64,000 bases of DNA from Sphingomonas sp. ERG5. Lineage in GTDB: Bacteria > Pseudomonadota > Alphaproteobacteria > Sphingomonadales > Sphingomonadaceae. Position 1 is the first letter of the stretch. Each line of letters opens with the position of its first letter. A program made the translations under genes and the position numbers. Location: the NCBI RefSeq assembly GCF_000803065.1, contig NZ_JSXI01000018.1:62001-126000 (forward strand), written 5' to 3'. This document shows, piece by piece, positions 61,554 through 64,000 of this stretch. Below the pieces are notes generated by a model, which had not been told where the DNA came from, ran no database searches, and saw only the letters and a list, made by a program, of their open reading frames with translations.

Positions 61554-61590
61554 CCTAAAGCAATTAGGCAAATTGGCTAATATATTTAGG
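61554..61590. promoter_or_regulatory. Large symmetric operator upstream of the TetR gene
   Basis: A 37-bp dyad centred on 61572 in the 63-nt gap after bioA. The left half has CCTAAA, 3 nt, ATTAG, 1 nt, CAA; the right half has TTG, 1 nt, CTAAT, 3 nt, TTTAGG, mirrored exactly. Fourteen of eighteen base pairs are symmetric. The overlapping TATATT (61581-61586) could be the -10 box. It lies 13 nt before the TetR ATG and suggests autoregulation. Confidence 0.75.
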
Positions 61591-61603
61591 CGGAAGATAT
61601 TTC

Positions 61604-62179
61604 ATGGTACGCGCTGGATTGACGACGGAGCGGCTGGTTCGCGCCGGTGCGATATTGGCCGACGAAGCGGGGTTTGACGCCGTGACGCCATCGGCGCTGG
61701 CGAAGCTGTTCGACGTCAAGGTCGCCAGCCTCTACTCGCACGTGACCAGCGCGCGTGACCTGAAGACGCGGATCGCGTTCCTTGCGCTCGACGAGCTCGC
61801 GGCTCTGGCCGCCGATGCTGTGGCCGGCCGCTCGGGCAAGGATGCGCTGGTCGCGCTAGCCAATGTCCACCGTGACTTTGCCCGCGAGCATCCCGGTCTT
61901 TTCGCCGCGTCCCGGTTCCCGCTCGACCAGGAGAGCGCCGCCAGCAGTGGTGGCGTCAGGCTTGCCCGGATGATTCGCGCCGTTCTGCGTGGATATGACC
62001 TGGCCGAGCCGGCGCAGACTCATGCCGTCCGGCTGTTGGGCAGCGTGTTCCTCGGCTTTGCGACACTGGAGCTTGGAGGGAGCTTCAGCCATAGCGCGCC
62101 GGCGCCGCAGGAGTCCTGGTTCCACACGCTCGAAGCGCTCGACGCCCTATTGCGGCATTGGCCGCAGGTGTCGCGATGA
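61604..62179 (+). CDS. TetR-family transcriptional regulator (WHG C-terminal type)
   Basis: 191 residues. HTH near 12-55 with AGFDAVTPSALAKLFDVKVASLYSHVTSARDL. C-terminal domain with HREHPGLFAASRFPLDQESAASSGG-like stretch fits the WHG (TetR_C_33) type. Overlaps the hydrolase gene by 4 nt (ATGA). The large dyad directly upstream is its likely binding site. Ligand unknown. Confidence 0.88.
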   Translation: MVRAGLTTERLVRAGAILADEAGFDAVTPSALAKLFDVKVASLYSHVTSARDLKTRIAFLALDELAALAADAVAGRSGKDALVALANVHRDFAREHPGLFAASRFPLDQESAASSGGVRLARMIRAVLRGYDLAEPAQTHAVRLLGSVFLGFATLELGGSFSHSAPAPQESWFHTLEALDALLRHWPQVSR

Positions 62180-63363
62180 CCTGGATCGCCACCCCTATCA
62201 CTCGGGACATTGTGCGCGGTGCGCTTGAGCTGGAGACGACCGGCGACGGCGTGCTGCCGCACCGTCTGCCCGCCTGGGCGCGGGCGCAGTGCGCCGATCC
62301 GCAACTGGCGATGGTGGAATCCCAGCCTTCGGGGGTTCGCCTCGCCTTTCGCACCGATGCGACGGCAATTGAGCTCGATGCCCTCGCTACCAGGCGCATC
62401 TATACGGGCATGCCGCCGCGTCTGGCCGGGGTCTATGACCTGCGCATCGACGGCCGGCTGGCGGCTCAGGCCAGCCTGGGCGGCGGCACCATCCTCCATA
62501 TAGACATGGCGACCGGCGCCATCACGACCGAAGCCGGGCCCCCCGGCACATTGCGCTTCGGCGATCTTCCCAAGGGCATGAAGGAGATCGAGATCTGGCT
62601 GCCGCACAATGAGGCCGCCAAACTCCTCGCACTGCGCACCGATGCCCTGGTTCAGGTCCCAATTCCGACCGGCGGCGATCACGGCCTGAAGACATGGCTC
62701 CATCACGGCAGCTCTATCAGCCATGGCTCCGATGCCGCCAGCCCGACCGGCATCTGGCCCGCCATTGCCGCCACACTGGCCCGCGTCGAGCTGGTCAATC
62801 TGGGCTTTGGCGGTGCTGCGTTGCTCGATCCTTTCGTCGCGCGTGTCATGCGCGATACGCCGGCGGATCTGATCAGCGTGAAGATCGGCATCAATCTGGT
62901 CAATACCGACCTGATGCGGCTGCGCGCCTTCGGCCCCGCGGTCCACGGCTTCCTGGATACGATCCGCGAAGGGCATCCGGTGGCGCCCTTGCTAGTCGTT
63001 TCCCCGATCCTTTGCCCGATCCATGAAGACACGCCTGGGCCAACCGCGCCCGACTTTGCCGCTGGGCGGCTCCAGTTTCGCGCGGCGGGTGATTCGGCTG
63101 AAGTTGCGCAGGGTAAATTGACCCTTGGCGTCATTCGCGATGCGCTGGCGCACATCGTGAAGCAGCGCGCCACAACCGATCCGAACATCCATTATCTGGA
63201 TGGCCGGGATCTCTATGGTGAAGCCGACCACGCTGAATTGCCCTTGCCGGATCGCCTCCACCCCGATGCCGTCACGCACCGTCTGATCGGCGAACGCTTT
63301 GCGGCGCTGGCATTGGCTCCCGTCGGACCATTGGGGCTGCGGCGGGCGATAGCGGATCGATAA
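62176..63363 (+). CDS. SGNH/GDSL-family hydrolase
   Basis: 395 residues from ATG 62176. Block I nucleophile is in WLHHGSSISHGSDA, block II Gly in LGFGGAALLDPF, block III Asn in VKIGINLVN, and block V DRLHPDAVTH gives the catalytic Asp-His pair. An N-terminal beta-rich domain (about 1-170) precedes it. Likely an esterase; no signal peptide seen. Translationally coupled to the TetR gene, so the regulator probably controls it. Confidence 0.85.
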   Translation: MTWIATPITRDIVRGALELETTGDGVLPHRLPAWARAQCADPQLAMVESQPSGVRLAFRTDATAIELDALATRRIYTGMPPRLAGVYDLRIDGRLAAQASLGGGTILHIDMATGAITTEAGPPGTLRFGDLPKGMKEIEIWLPHNEAAKLLALRTDALVQVPIPTGGDHGLKTWLHHGSSISHGSDAASPTGIWPAIAATLARVELVNLGFGGAALLDPFVARVMRDTPADLISVKIGINLVNTDLMRLRAFGPAVHGFLDTIREGHPVAPLLVVSPILCPIHEDTPGPTAPDFAAGRLQFRAAGDSAEVAQGKLTLGVIRDALAHIVKQRATTDPNIHYLDGRDLYGEADHAELPLPDRLHPDAVTHRLIGERFAALALAPVGPLGLRRAIADR

Positions 63364-63390
63364 AGTCGCGCCGCGCAACTCCGTGCCGCG

Positions 63391-64000
63391 TCAGTCTGGT
63401 CGTTTCTTGCTGTCCAGAGTGAGGAAGGCGATCGCTCCCGATGCCACCGCGAGCGCCGCGCTGATCAGCGCCGCCGCCTGGAACGCCGACGTTAGTGCAG
63501 CGCCGACTTGCGCGATCACCGCGCCGGTCAGCGCTGTGGCGATCAGCCCCCCGGTGCGGGCGATCGCGCTGTTGAAGCCTGAGGCGGTACCGGTATGGCG
63601 CTCATCGACCGAAGACAGCACTGCGGTGGTCAAGGGCGCGACCGCACCCGCCATGCCAAGTGCGATCACCACCATGCCCGGCAGCACGCTCGTCCAGTAG
63701 CTCGCCTGCGGATCGACCCCGACCATCAGCGCGAAGCCCAGGCCAGTGACGATCGGGCCGATGGTCAGCGGCCAGCGCGGCCCGATCCGCTCGGTGGTTC
63801 GTCCCATCAACCGCGACGCGCCGCCGATCACGATCGAGAAAGGCAGCAAGGCCATGCCGGCTTGAAGCGGGGTATAGCCGCCGCCCATGATCAACAGATA
63901 GGGCAGCAGCATGAGCAGCCCGCCAAGCGCGCCATAAAGCAGGAAAGTGAGTGCAGTCAGGCCGACGAACGCGCGCGACCCGAACAGCGACAGCGGCATC
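63391..64000 (-). CDS. MFS multidrug exporter (DHA2 type), N-terminus outside window
   Basis: The frame is open to the right edge. About the last 200 residues are visible, with six membrane helices and loop motif residues (YTPLQAGMALLPFSIVIGGASRLMGR, TAVLSSVDERHTGTASGFNSAIARTGG) typical of EmrB/QacA-like MFS proteins. The start and N-terminal half lie beyond 64000. Convergent with the SGNH gene, 27 nt apart. Confidence 0.8.
   Translation of the reverse strand, partial: MPLSLFGSRAFVGLTALTFLLYGALGGLLMLLPYLLIMGGGYTPLQAGMALLPFSIVIGGASRLMGRTTERIGPRWPLTIGPIVTGLGFALMVGVDPQASYWTSVLPGMVVIALGMAGAVAPLTTAVLSSVDERHTGTASGFNSAIARTGGLIATALTGAVIAQVGAALTSAFQAAALISAALAVASGAIAFLTLDSKKRPD

Overview
The window is a GC-rich chromosomal segment from an alphaproteobacterium, most likely of the order Sphingomonadales (Sphingomonas-like). 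The evidence is the gene families found only or mainly there (MmcB, DUF1489, DUF1491, DUF3576, DUF6489, CarD/CdnL), a two-ring Cdc48/VAT-type ATPase, and a replication-origin neighbourhood laid out as in Caulobacter. No insertion sequences, prophage, CRISPR array or rRNA were seen. It reads as core chromosome with small accessory pockets.

The centre is the probable chromosomal origin, about 26.22-26.52 kb. It has clustered DnaA boxes, six GANTC (CcrM-type) sites and an AT-rich stretch beside hemE. Genes run away from it on both sides. To the left on the minus strand are ppsR-maf-aroE-coaE-dnaQ, then hpf, ptsN, a thioesterase and DUF1491. To the right on the plus strand are hemE-hemJ-rho, an ABM protein and a TerC protein, then mnmE-mnmG-rsmG-parA-parB. 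Two parS-like palindromes lie 6.9 and 9.4 kb from the origin, one between mnmE and mnmG and one inside the 3' end of rsmG, so the window holds a complete parABS locus.

0-19 kb: a partial SUV3-type helicase, S4 RNA-binding protein, fdxA, carD, two DUF2807 beta-helix proteins, DUF1489, mgtE, a cyclophilin, a LysR regulator, a probable small RNA, cdc48-rarD, MFS-ABM, a methyltransferase, a class A PBP, and a metallopeptidase, YcgN and SCO cluster. 19-26 kb: mmcB with a LexA (SOS) box, a SleB-like hydrolase, and the left origin operons. 37-53.6 kb: leuS-lptE-holA, a DUF3576 lipoprotein, a thiamine-phosphate-synthase-like gene, yggS, a HAD phosphatase, ribA, xth, a structured probable RNA, lolA, ftsK, a ubiquinone hydroxylase, a LON-domain protein and a CnoX-like thioredoxin-TPR protein. 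53.7-64 kb: tRNA-Gly(GCC), a GNAT protein, small envelope proteins, a two-component system beside a porin-like barrel, bioF-bioD-bioA, a TetR-SGNH hydrolase pair behind a large dyad operator, and the C-terminal part of an MFS exporter.

The most useful non-coding observations are oriC with two parS sites, the SOS box at mmcB, two small-RNA candidates (8.8 kb and 47.0 kb), the symmetric operator at 61.57 kb, and promoter spacing that predicts leaderless transcripts for mnmG and ubiH. No wholly new multi-gene system stood out. All calls come from reading the sequence; no database search was run.
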